Source: Actinomadura opuntiae
Lineage (GTDB): Bacteria > Actinomycetota > Actinomycetes > Streptosporangiales > Streptosporangiaceae
Reading direction: 5' to 3'
Assembly: GCF_030283205.1 (NCBI RefSeq)
Contig: NZ_JASNWF010000001.1
Location: forward strand, 558,001 to 622,000
DNA length: 64,000 nt
Position numbers and translations under genes: made by a program. Shown piece by piece: positions 51,370-59,324 of the stretch. Each line of letters starts with the position of its first letter. The stretch's first letter is position 1. Below the pieces are notes generated by a model that saw only the letters and a list, made by a program, of their open reading frames with translations, had not been told where the DNA came from and did no database searches.

Positions 51370-52689
51370 TCAGGACAGCGTGAGGGTGAGGACGGCGGTG
51401 TAGCGGCCGGCGCCCGTCGCGGCGGGGACCTTGAGGTTGACGCCGGCCCCGGCGCCGAACGTGCCGCCGACGATCCGCCCGGCCCCGTCGGGCGCGCTGC
51501 ACAGCGTCGCCGCGGTGGTGGTGTCGAGCGGCCCGGCGCTGCCGGGCGTCACGGTGCTGGAGCCGGACGCAGCGGTGCAGGCCGGTGTCCAGGTGAGGTT
51601 CCCCGCCGGGATCTTCGTGCCGGCCGCGGAGGCGAAGTCGGTGAGCGTTCCGGTGAGGGACCAGCCCGTGGTGCCGCCGCGCGCGTCGATGACCTGCACC
51701 TTCTTCAATGATCCGGTGGCGGTCTGGTCGGAGCCGTTAAGGGTGACCGGGGTGAGGTCGACCTCGCCCGGCTCCTGGGACATGGTCAGCGGCCCGCCGT
51801 CGACGGTCAGGTTGATCTTCTGCTCGCCGCACCCGTCCGCGGACTTGCCGGAGCACTGGCCGGTGGGCGGCTGCGTCTTCGCGGTGACGGTCAGCGGCAC
51901 CGCCCTGCGCACGGTGCCCTGCGTGACCACGATGGTGCGGGCGCCGGCCGCGGCGGATCCGGCGACGGTCGCCGACGCGGTGAGCTTTCCGGCGGCGTCC
52001 ACCGAGGCGGTCACGCCGGTGAGGTCGTCGGCCTTGCAGGCGGCGCCGTTGGCGTCGCACAGGGCGATGCCTACGGCGCCGGGCCGCCAGCCGGAGCCGG
52101 TGACGCCGACGGTTCCGCCCTGGACGACGGTGGACGGGCTGACCGAGGCACCCGGCCCGCCCTCGCCGACGCTGATCGTCGCGAGCGTCGCGGGGGTCTG
52201 CTTGGGCGTGCAGGTGATGGTGGCCTGCGCGCCCGCGTCGGCGACGATCGTCAGGCCGCCCGGGGCGAGGTCCACCTCGCCGGTGCCGCTCAGGGCGAGG
52301 GCTCCGGTGGCCTCGCCGATCGGGATCGCGCCGTGCGCGGGCACCGGCCCGGTCCGCTTCGGCGCCTTGATCGGCACCGTCCCGGACTGCGCCCCGGAGA
52401 CGGTGAGCGTCCCGGACGTGGTCCACGAGTCGATCGGCAGCGGCGCGACTCCGGGCAGGTCGGAGAAGTCGGCCTTGACGGTGACCGTGTCACCGGCCTT
52501 CGCCGAGGCCGGTGCGGTGACGGTCACGGTCGCGTCGTAGTCGAACACCGTGCTGAAGATCGTGCACCGGTAGGGGACCCGTCCCGCGGCGGCGTGCGCG
52601 GCGCCCGCCGCGGCCACCGGCACCGAGACGGCGCCCGCCGCGGTGACGACCGCGGCCGCTCCGCGCAGGGCCGTGCGTGTGCGTCTCAT
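51370..52689 (-). CDS. WxL-like secreted protein with an N-terminal DUF6801-type domain, 439 aa
   Basis: Signal peptide, then a Cys-containing domain typical of actinomycete secreted proteins (YRCTIFSTVFDYDATVTVTA, ADFSDLPGVAPLPIDSW). A middle Ig-like domain (TGSGWRPGAVGIALCDANGA) follows. The C-terminal region resembles WxL domains (WSLTGTLTDFASAAGTKIPA, GNLTWTP, and VPAATGAGRYTAVLTLTLS). WxL domains attach non-covalently to the cell wall. ATG 52689 is chosen because IclR-type site S2 lies immediately upstream; AAGGAG is about 13 bases before it. First gene of the leftward surface operon. Confidence 0.72.
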   Translation of the reverse strand: MRRTRTALRGAAAVVTAAGAVSVPVAAAGAAHAAAGRVPYRCTIFSTVFDYDATVTVTAPASAKAGDTVTVKADFSDLPGVAPLPIDSWTTSGTLTVSGAQSGTVPIKAPKRTGPVPAHGAIPIGEATGALALSGTGEVDLAPGGLTIVADAGAQATITCTPKQTPATLATISVGEGGPGASVSPSTVVQGGTVGVTGSGWRPGAVGIALCDANGAACKADDLTGVTASVDAAGKLTASATVAGSAAAGARTIVVTQGTVRRAVPLTVTAKTQPPTGQCSGKSADGCGEQKINLTVDGGPLTMSQEPGEVDLTPVTLNGSDQTATGSLKKVQVIDARGGTTGWSLTGTLTDFASAAGTKIPAGNLTWTPACTAASGSSTVTPGSAGPLDTTTAATLCSAPDGAGRIVGGTFGAGAGVNLKVPAATGAGRYTAVLTLTLS

Positions 52690-52729
52690 CGTGCGTCGCC
52701 GCTCCTTCCGCGGACCGCTGCGCGGTCTC

Positions 52730-52754
52730 GTTTCCCATAGGGAAACTGAGTTTC
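52730..52754. promoter_or_regulatory. IclR-type site S2 before the surface operon and sortase
   Basis: GTTTC-N7-GAAAC-N3-GTTTC, all half-sites exact. The first two form the 17-bp palindrome GTTTCCCATAGGGAAAC (52730-52746). It lies about 40 bp before the WxL-like start and 120 bp before the sortase. A weaker half-site follows at 52845. Confidence 0.7.
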
Positions 52755-52876
52755 GCAACATGGAGACAGCGAAACCGCTTCGGAGCGGCCCTGTCAAGGG
52801 GCGGGCGCGGGTGGCGGCGGAATCGTTTCACACAGGGGATCGCCGTTTCCCTGTGGAAGGGTTACCGTTCCCGACC

Positions 52877-53539
52877 ATGCGCACGGTGCTGCGAAGCCTG
52901 GCCGAGCTGGCGATGACGGCCGGCCTCGTCCTCGGCCTGTTCGTCGCCTACCTGTACTGGGGAACCGGCGAGTACACCCATCGGCAGCAGGGCGACCTGC
53001 ACGACGAGCTGGAACGGCGCTGGAACGCGGCGCGGGCGCACAGGCTCGCGGCGGACGAGCCGCGCCGGGAGAGGAGCGGCGCCGTTTCCGCGCCCGCCGA
53101 CGGGCAGGCGTACGCGCTGCTGCGCATCCCGAAGTTCGGATCGTCCTACGAGTACACGGTGGTGCAGGGCACCGGCGCGGCCGACCTGCGCAAGGGGCCC
53201 GGGCACTACCCGGGCACGGCGGACCCCGGCGAGATCGGCAACATGGCGATCGCCGGTCACCGCACCACCTACGGCGCCCCGTTCCGGCGCAACGACGAAC
53301 TGGCGCGCGGGGACGAGATCCTCATCGACACCGCGACCACGACGTTCGTCTACAGGGTGACGAGCCGCACCGTGGTACGCCCGAGCCGCACGGACGTCGC
53401 CGCGCCCGTCCCGGAGCACGCGGGGGTGCGGCCTCGCAAGGCGATGCTCACGCTCACCACCTGCCATCCGGAGTTCTCCGCCGCCTACCGGCTGGTCGTT
53501 TTCGCCGAGCTGGCGGGACGGCGGCCGCGCGCCGCCTGA
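52877..53539 (+). CDS. Class E sortase, 220 aa
   Basis: N-terminal membrane anchor (LAMTAGLVLGLFVAYLYWG), then the sortase fold with His128 (MAIAGHRTTYGAPF), Cys196 in TLTTCHPEF and Arg205 in AAYRLVVF. The spacing and the TLTTC signature match actinobacterial class E sortases. It should cleave LPYTG-type signals and attach proteins to the wall; the LPYTG protein at 46080-46751 is the visible substrate. Divergent from the surface operon across site S2. Confidence 0.9.
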   Translation: MRTVLRSLAELAMTAGLVLGLFVAYLYWGTGEYTHRQQGDLHDELERRWNAARAHRLAADEPRRERSGAVSAPADGQAYALLRIPKFGSSYEYTVVQGTGAADLRKGPGHYPGTADPGEIGNMAIAGHRTTYGAPFRRNDELARGDEILIDTATTTFVYRVTSRTVVRPSRTDVAAPVPEHAGVRPRKAMLTLTTCHPEFSAAYRLVVFAELAGRRPRAA

Positions 53540-53570
53540 ACCCGATCCCCGTGTTACCGTCTCCCACGCC

Positions 53571-53583
53571 GGAACGATGTTTC
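53571..53583. promoter_or_regulatory. IclR-type site S3
   Basis: GGAAC-GAT-GTTTC, one mismatch from GAAAC-N3-GTTTC. It lies 20 bp before the GTG start of the membrane protein gene. Confidence 0.5.
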
Positions 53584-53602
53584 CAAAATGGAGGAGGCGG
53601 TC

Positions 53603-54310
53603 GTGGGGCCGCACGCGCACGGCTGGTGGATCCTGCTGCACCTGGTGCTCTTCGTCTTCTGGCTGGGCGGCGACCTCGGGGTGTTCTACTCCAGCCGGTA
53701 CGTCCTCAAGCCGGACCTGACCCCGGCCGCGCGCGCCACCGCGCTCAGCGTGATGAGCGGGCTAGACCTCGGCCCGAAGGTCTGCCTGGTGCTGTTCCTG
53801 CCGAGCGGGGTGACGCTCATGGCGCTGGACCCGCACGGCGCCGAACTGTTCGGCGCGCCCGCCTTCACCTGGTGGCGGGTCGCGCTCGTGTGGGTGTTCG
53901 CGCTGGCCTGGCTCGCCGCGACCGTCGCCGACCACCGCACGCACGGGCGCTTCCCTTGGGTGCGGCGCGCCGACTGGGCGGTCCGGATCGTGCTCATCGC
54001 CGCGCTGGCCGCCGTGGCCGCCTACACGCTGCTCGCCGCCCGGCCGTTCGGCGTCGCCACCGAGCCGCGCTGGCTGGGCGGCAAGGTGGCGCTCTACACC
54101 GCCGCCATCGCCTGCGGGCTCGGCATCCGCCTCACGCTGCGCCCTTTCGGGCCCGCGTTCGGCGCGCTGATGAGCGGCGGCTCCACACCGGAGATCGAAC
54201 GCGCGCTCAGGCGCTCGGTGAACGGCTGCCTGCCCTACGTCTTCGGCATCTGGGCGGCCGTCCTGGGCGCCGCGGCACTCGGGGTGTTCAAGCCCGGCGC
54301 CGACCTGTGA
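53603..54310 (+). CDS. Polytopic membrane protein of unknown function, 235 aa
   Basis: About six hydrophobic segments (WWILLHLVLFVFWLGGDLGV, ALVWVFALAWLAATVA, IVLIAALAAVAAYTLLAA, VALYTAAIACGLGIRLTL). His residues near the N-terminus (GPHAHGWWILLH) could bind heme or metal, as in CopD/DUF2269-like proteins, but the match is weak. The GTG start is supported by GGAGGAGG. It lies downstream of the sortase and has its own IclR-type site. Convergent with iclR. Confidence 0.65.
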   Translation: MGPHAHGWWILLHLVLFVFWLGGDLGVFYSSRYVLKPDLTPAARATALSVMSGLDLGPKVCLVLFLPSGVTLMALDPHGAELFGAPAFTWWRVALVWVFALAWLAATVADHRTHGRFPWVRRADWAVRIVLIAALAAVAAYTLLAARPFGVATEPRWLGGKVALYTAAIACGLGIRLTLRPFGPAFGALMSGGSTPEIERALRRSVNGCLPYVFGIWAAVLGAAALGVFKPGADL

Positions 54311-54343
54311 CCCGTGAACCCGGCGCCACCCGCTCCCGCCGCG

Positions 54344-55165
54344 TCACCCGCTGTGGCCGAGCGCGCCGGACAGGCGCGCCGCCGCCTCCACCAGCGGCGG
54401 CGCCAGCTCGGCCATCCGCGGCTTGAACCGCGACAGCGGACCGGCCACGCTCAGCGCGGCGATCACCCGGCCGTCGTGGTCGAAGACCGGCGCGGCGATC
54501 GAGGCGGTCCCCTCCTGCCGCTCGCCCTGCGAGGTGGCGTAGCCGCGCTTGCGGACCGCCGCCAGCTCCTTGCGCAGCCGCGCCTCGTCCACGATCGTCC
54601 GGTCGGTCAGCGCCTCCAGCCCGTGCCGGCCGATCAGCCCGTCGACCTCGGCCTCGTCGAGGAAGGCCAGGATCGCCTTGGACGAACTGCCCGCGTGCAG
54701 CGGGTACGGGATGCCGAGGCTGACCTCCACCCGCAGCTCGTGCGGCGGGACGACCTGGTCCACGTACAGCCGGGTGTCGCCGCGGCGGATCGACAGCGTG
54801 GCGGTCTCGCCGAGCTGCTGGGCGAGGCGGCGCAGTTCGGGGGCGGCGAGCGCGCGCAGGTCCATCCGGGCCAGGTAGGCGCGGCCGAGCGCGATCGCGG
54901 CGTGCCCGAGGGCGTACCGGCGGGTCACCGCGTCCACGCTGATCAGGTCGCGGCTGCGCAGCGCGGTCAGGATCCGGTGCACGGCGGCCTTGGTCAGCCC
55001 CAGCTCGGTGGCGATCTCGGTCACCCCGAGGTCGGGCCGGCCGCTGCGGCCGAACAGCAGCAGGACGTCCATCGCGCGCTCCACGGCGGCGATCGACCGG
55101 CTCTGCCCCTCGCCGTCCTCGGCGGGCGAGGCGGGGGCGCTCTGGGAGGTCGCACTACGCGACAC
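54344..55165 (-). CDS. IclR-family regulator, 273 aa
   Basis: N-terminal IclR winged helix (AVERAMDVLLLFGRSGRPDL, VTEIATELGLTKAAVHRILT) and C-terminal effector domain (SLGIPYPLHAGSSSKAILAF, GYATSQGERQEGTASIAAPV, RVIAALSVAGPLSRF). A perfect palindrome (S4) lies 47 bp before its start. Palindromes with the same half-sites recur upstream of several units in this window. Known IclR-family boxes such as KdgR's (GAAAC-N3-GTTTC core) have the same shape, which supports this protein as the regulator. Effector unknown. Confidence 0.9.
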   Translation of the reverse strand: MSRSATSQSAPASPAEDGEGQSRSIAAVERAMDVLLLFGRSGRPDLGVTEIATELGLTKAAVHRILTALRSRDLISVDAVTRRYALGHAAIALGRAYLARMDLRALAAPELRRLAQQLGETATLSIRRGDTRLYVDQVVPPHELRVEVSLGIPYPLHAGSSSKAILAFLDEAEVDGLIGRHGLEALTDRTIVDEARLRKELAAVRKRGYATSQGERQEGTASIAAPVFDHDGRVIAALSVAGPLSRFKPRMAELAPPLVEAAARLSGALGHSG

Positions 55166-55211
55166 GGCGGTTCCTTCCGACGGACCGGGCTCAGCCGCAG
55201 TCTAGGCCATC

Positions 55212-55232
55212 GCGTTTCCCTTGCGGAAACGC
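55212..55232. promoter_or_regulatory. IclR-type site S4 (iclR promoter)
   Basis: GCGTTTCC-N5-GGAAACGC is a perfect palindrome with 8-bp arms. It contains GTTTC-N7-GAAAC at 55214-55230. Confidence 0.75.
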
Positions 55233-55292
55233 TCGTCACCGATCGGGGCGTTGACACCCGCTCCACGCCATCGTTACCGTCAGCGGTACAGT

Positions 55293-55309
55293 GTTTCTTT
55301 AAGTGAAAC
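55293..55309. promoter_or_regulatory. IclR-type site S5 (catabolic operon promoter)
   Basis: GTTTC-TTTAAGT-GAAAC, exact half-sites with the N7 spacer. It lies 15 bp before the GTG start of the flavin-reductase fusion gene. Confidence 0.72.
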
Positions 55310-55324
55310 GAAGGGCGCGGTGCC

Positions 55325-56572
55325 GTGGCGGTCGACGCACAGACCTTCCGGGCGGTGCTCGGCCAGTGGCCGACGGGCGTCGCGGTGGTCACCACGACCG
55401 CCGAGGACGGGTGGCACGGCATGACCGCGGGCTCGTTCTGCAGCGTCAGCCTCGACCCGCCGCTCGTCCTGGTCTGCCTGGCCCGCGGCATCCGCACGCA
55501 CGGGCTCATCGAGCGCAGCGGCGTGTTCGCCGTGAGCTTCCTCGGCAAGGACCACGCGGCCATCGGGCACCGGTTCGCCGGCCGCGAGCCGGGCGACCGC
55601 TTCGCGCGCGGCACCTGGACCGCCGCGCCCACCGGCGCGCCGGTGCTGGCGGAGGCGCTCGGCTGGCTCGACTGCCGGGTCGCGCACGCCTACCCCGGCG
55701 GCGACCACACCATCTTCGTGGGCGAGGTGCGCGCCGCGGAGACGCCCCGCCGCACCGCGCCGCTGCTGTTCCACTCCCGCGCCTGGGGCCAGCTCGCCGA
55801 CCCGCTGCCCGACGAGGTGACGATCGCCGACACCGGGCTCGCCGCCGCGCTGCACCGCAGGCTCACCGTCTCCGGCACCGCGCCCGCCCGCGTCACCAGG
55901 GCCGGCGCCGCGCGGCTGCTGGACGCGGTCCGCGCGGCGGGCGTCCGGGTCCGGCTGCCGCTCCCGCCCGTCCCCGGCTGCGGCGGCCCGGCGGGGCCGC
56001 CGTGGTCGGCGCTGGTCGAGGACGCCGCCTGCCTGGCGCGGGTACCGCACGGCTCCCCGGTGACGGCCGAGATCGCCGACGGGCCCGACGCGCCCCGGCT
56101 GATCGCCGCCGCCCGGGCGCGCGGGCTGCCCGTCACGGGCCGGGTGGGCGACGTCTTCGATCCCGCCCGGCAGGCCGCGGTGCTCGCCGCCGTCGACCGG
56201 CTGCTCGCCGCCGGCTGCACCGAGATCGCGCTCGACGAGGGCGCCGCGGCCGCCTCCCCGCTGGTCGTCCGCAACGTGCTGCAGGAGGCCGTGGCGCTGG
56301 CCCGGCCGGTGCCCGTGCGGGTGCGGCTGCGCGAGGCGCGCGGCCTCGGCCTGGCGAACGCGCTGACCGCGATGAAGAGCGGCGTGCGCGGCTTCGACGT
56401 GACGCTCGGCGGGATCGACGGCGGCCTGTGCGCGGAGGGCGTGCTGTTCCTGGCCGCCCGGCTCGGCGTCGCCACCCCGACCGACCGGGCCGCCCTGGTG
56501 GCCGCCGCCACGGACCTGGAGGCGCTCTGGGGTTCGGCCCTGCCCGGCCGCACCTACCGGACCGCGTCCTGA
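55325..56572 (+). CDS. Flavin reductase fused to an HMGL-like TIM barrel, 415 aa
   Basis: Residues 1-160 are a flavin reductase of the HpaC/DIM6 type (FRAVLGQWPTGVAVVTTTAE, GMTAGSFCSVSLDPPLVLVC, FAVSFLGKDHAAIGHRFAG, VGEVRAAETP). It would supply reduced FMN/FAD to the monooxygenase encoded next. Residues about 185-410 resemble an HMG-CoA-lyase/isopropylmalate-synthase barrel (GRVGDVFDPARQAAVLAAVD, ALDEGAAAASPLVVRNVLQ, LANALTAMKSGVRGFDVTLG). The metal-binding HxH motif and the GCPYAPG loop are missing, so this part is probably not a working lyase. GTG start. First gene of the catabolic operon. Confidence 0.8.
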   Translation: MAVDAQTFRAVLGQWPTGVAVVTTTAEDGWHGMTAGSFCSVSLDPPLVLVCLARGIRTHGLIERSGVFAVSFLGKDHAAIGHRFAGREPGDRFARGTWTAAPTGAPVLAEALGWLDCRVAHAYPGGDHTIFVGEVRAAETPRRTAPLLFHSRAWGQLADPLPDEVTIADTGLAAALHRRLTVSGTAPARVTRAGAARLLDAVRAAGVRVRLPLPPVPGCGGPAGPPWSALVEDAACLARVPHGSPVTAEIADGPDAPRLIAAARARGLPVTGRVGDVFDPARQAAVLAAVDRLLAAGCTEIALDEGAAAASPLVVRNVLQEAVALARPVPVRVRLREARGLGLANALTAMKSGVRGFDVTLGGIDGGLCAEGVLFLAARLGVATPTDRAALVAAATDLEALWGSALPGRTYRTAS

Positions 56573-56595
56573 CCAGCCTGAAGGGAACCAGCCCG

Positions 56596-57879
56596 ATGAC
56601 CCAGCCGACGACGCTGACCGGTGAACGGCTCGTCGAGACGATGACCGATGCCGAGCGGGACCGCGCCGGGCGCGTGGAGGCGGTGCTGCCGCGGCTGCGC
56701 GAGGCGGCCGCGGCGGCCGACGCCGACGCCGCGTTCCCCGCCGGGCACGTCGCGCTGCTGCGCGAGGCCGGGCTGCTCGGCCTGGTGGTGCCCGCCGAGT
56801 ACGGCGGGCTCGGCGGCGGCCTGCGCGACCTGGCCGCCGCCACCTACGCGATGGGCACCGCCTGCCCGTCCACGGCGCTGTCGTACTTCTTCCACAACAC
56901 CAGCGCCTCGCGCGGCCTGCTGCCGCTGGAGGCGGTCGAGGCCGGCCTGTTCAGCGGCGACGTCGAGGTCAAGCCCGTGCGGGCGTTCGCCGAGAAGGTG
57001 CTGAGCCGGATGGCCGCCGGGACGTGGATGGCCAACTTCGCCAGCGAGGAGGTGAAGTCGTCGAGCGCGAACATCGCGATCGCCACCACCGCCACCCCGG
57101 CCGACGGCGGCTGGCGGCTCAACGGCGTGAAGTCGTTCGGCTGCGCGACCGGCGTCGCCGACACCTACCTGGTGACCGCGCGGCTCGACGGCACCTCCGG
57201 CGCCGACGGCCTCGCGCTGTTCCTGGTGCCGCGCGAGGCTCCGGGTGTCGCCTCCCGGCAGCCGTGGAACGGGCTCGGGATGCGGGCGTCCAACAACCAC
57301 GGCGTGACGCTCACCGACGTGTTCGTCCCGGCGGACGAGGCGCTGACGGTGCCCGGCGCGTTCGCGCGGATGCTGCGGATGAGCCGGGGCAGCTTCGTCG
57401 GCAACCAGCTGGCCATCTCGGCCTGCTACCTGGGCGCGGCGCAGAACGTCTACGACTTCGCCGTCGAGCGGCTCACCCGCCGGACGTTCGCCGACTCCGG
57501 GCGGCCGATCGCGTCCTCGCCGATGCACCAGGTGATCATCGGCGACATGACCGAGCGGCTGGAGACGGCCTACCTGTGGATCCGCCGCCAGCTGGAGCTG
57601 GAGACCTCCGAGCCGCCCCTGCGCCCCAAGCCCGAGGTCTACGCGCAGTGGCGGATCGCCAAGGGCGACGTCGCCGAGGCGTGCTTCCAGGTCGTGCTGG
57701 GCGCGTTCAAGGCGTGCGGCACCTCGGCGGCCACGATGGACGGCGTCATCGGCCGGGCGCTGCGCGATCTCGCGATGGGCCTGGTGATGACGTTCCCGGC
57801 GGAGCGGGGCAGGCTCGAGGCCGCGCAGATCGTGACCGAGAGCAAGGAGAACGAGTTGTTCGCGAGCGTCCCGCAATGA
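56596..57879 (+). CDS. Flavin-dependent monooxygenase of the acyl-CoA-dehydrogenase fold, 427 aa
   Basis: Acyl-CoA-dehydrogenase-like fold without the catalytic Glu region of dehydrogenases; most like group D flavin monooxygenases such as DszC or PyrA (LGLVVPAEYGGLGGGLRDLA, STALSYFFHNTSASRGLLPL, FASEEVKSSSANIAIATTAT, WNGLGMRASNNHGVTLTDVF). Such enzymes need reduced flavin from a partner reductase, which is encoded just upstream. Probable role: oxygenation of an aromatic, heteroaromatic or alicyclic substrate. A plain dehydrogenase is the alternative. Overlaps the aldehyde dehydrogenase gene by 4 bases. Confidence 0.82.
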   Translation: MTQPTTLTGERLVETMTDAERDRAGRVEAVLPRLREAAAAADADAAFPAGHVALLREAGLLGLVVPAEYGGLGGGLRDLAAATYAMGTACPSTALSYFFHNTSASRGLLPLEAVEAGLFSGDVEVKPVRAFAEKVLSRMAAGTWMANFASEEVKSSSANIAIATTATPADGGWRLNGVKSFGCATGVADTYLVTARLDGTSGADGLALFLVPREAPGVASRQPWNGLGMRASNNHGVTLTDVFVPADEALTVPGAFARMLRMSRGSFVGNQLAISACYLGAAQNVYDFAVERLTRRTFADSGRPIASSPMHQVIIGDMTERLETAYLWIRRQLELETSEPPLRPKPEVYAQWRIAKGDVAEACFQVVLGAFKACGTSAATMDGVIGRALRDLAMGLVMTFPAERGRLEAAQIVTESKENELFASVPQ

Positions 57880-59324
57880 GCCCGCCGCACCGCGACCTCG
57901 TCGCAGGGACCTGGGCCGCGTCGCCCGAGGACGGCCCCGCCTTGGAGGATCCGGCCACCGGCGAGCAGGTCGGTCCCGCCGGGGTCACCGGCGGCGAGCG
58001 GGTCGAGCTGGCGCTGGCCGCGGCCGAAGAGGCGGCGGCCGGCTGGGCCGCGCGGCCCGCCGCCGAGCGCGCCGCCCTGCTGGACGCGGTCGCCGATGCC
58101 CTCGAACCGGTGACGGGCGAGATCGCGGCCCTGGAGGCATCGGCGACCGGCGTCCCGATCCGCCAGACGACCCCGCTCGCAATGATCGTGTCGGGGTCGT
58201 TCCGGCTGGCCGCCGAGCAGCTGCGCGGCGGGCTCGACGCGACCTTCACCCGCGAGGACGGCCGCACCGCCGAGGTGCGTCGGCTGCCCTGGGGCCCGGC
58301 CCTGTGCCTGGTCCCGTGGAACGCGCCCGCGCCGATGGCCGCGCACAAGGTGGCCAACGCGCTCGCCGCGGGCTGCCCCGCGATCCTCAAGCCGAGCGAG
58401 TACGCACCGTACGGGAGCCAGCGGTTCGCCGAGGTCGTCGCGGACGTGCTGGCCGGCGGCGGCGTGCCGGGCGGGGTCTTCCAGCTCGTCCACGGCGACG
58501 GCCGCACCGGTGCGCGGCTGGCCGCCGACCCGCGGATCCGCGCGGTCTCCTTCACCGGCGGGGTGGTCGGCGGCGCGTCCGTCGCCGCCGCCTGCGCCGC
58601 CGGGATCAAGCCGGTGCAACTGGAGCTGGGCGGCAACAACCCCCTGGTCGTCATGCCGGACGCCGACACCGGGCGGGCCGCCCGCGCCGCCGTCGACCTG
58701 CTCACCACGCTCAACGGCCAGTGGTGCCGGGCGCTCGGCCGGCTCATCGTGCCCGAAGGCCGCCAGGGCGCGCTCCTCGACGCGATCGGCGAGCGGCTCG
58801 CGGCGCTGCGCGCGGGTCCGCCGCTGGACGAGGCCACCGACCTCGGTCCGCTGGTCCACTCGCGGCACCGCGACCTCGTCGCCGCGCGGCGCGACGCGCT
58901 CGGGGGCCGGATCCTCTCCACGACAAAAGTGCCGGACGAGGGCAACTACCTGGCCCCCGCGCTCGTCACGGGCGTGGACCCGGGGGACGCCACCGAGGAG
59001 ATCTTCGGGCCGGTCGCCACCGTCCACCCCTACCGGACGCTCGACGAGGCCCTGGCGCTGGCCAACGGCACCGCGTACGGGCTGGAAGGGTACGTGGCCG
59101 GCACCGACGAGGACGCGGCGCTCGCCGTGGCACGGCGCATCCGCGCCGGGGAGGTGAAGGTCAACGGGTCCAGCGTGCTGAGCCTGCACCTGCTCGCGCC
59201 CCGCCCGGCCTGGGGCGCGTCGGGGCTGGGCGAGGAGGGCACGGCCGAGACGCTGCGCTTCTTCACCAACCCGCAGGTCGTCGGCGTGGAGGACGGCTTC
59301 GCGCTGCACTCCCGGGAACCGTGA
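57876..59324 (+). CDS. Aldehyde dehydrogenase 1, 482 aa
   Basis: NAD(P)-dependent aldehyde dehydrogenase. The sequence shows GPALCLVPWNAPAPMAAHKV, AILKPSEYAP, VSFTGGVVGG, the general-base Glu in VQLELGGNNP and the nucleophile Cys in LNGQWCRALGR. EEIFGPVATVHPY is present. Normal length. Second or third step of the IclR-controlled pathway, oxidising an aldehyde released after oxygenation. ATGA overlap upstream and one-base overlap downstream. Confidence 0.92.
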   Translation: MSPPHRDLVAGTWAASPEDGPALEDPATGEQVGPAGVTGGERVELALAAAEEAAAGWAARPAAERAALLDAVADALEPVTGEIAALEASATGVPIRQTTPLAMIVSGSFRLAAEQLRGGLDATFTREDGRTAEVRRLPWGPALCLVPWNAPAPMAAHKVANALAAGCPAILKPSEYAPYGSQRFAEVVADVLAGGGVPGGVFQLVHGDGRTGARLAADPRIRAVSFTGGVVGGASVAAACAAGIKPVQLELGGNNPLVVMPDADTGRAARAAVDLLTTLNGQWCRALGRLIVPEGRQGALLDAIGERLAALRAGPPLDEATDLGPLVHSRHRDLVAARRDALGGRILSTTKVPDEGNYLAPALVTGVDPGDATEEIFGPVATVHPYRTLDEALALANGTAYGLEGYVAGTDEDAALAVARRIRAGEVKVNGSSVLSLHLLAPRPAWGASGLGEEGTAETLRFFTNPQVVGVEDGFALHSREP

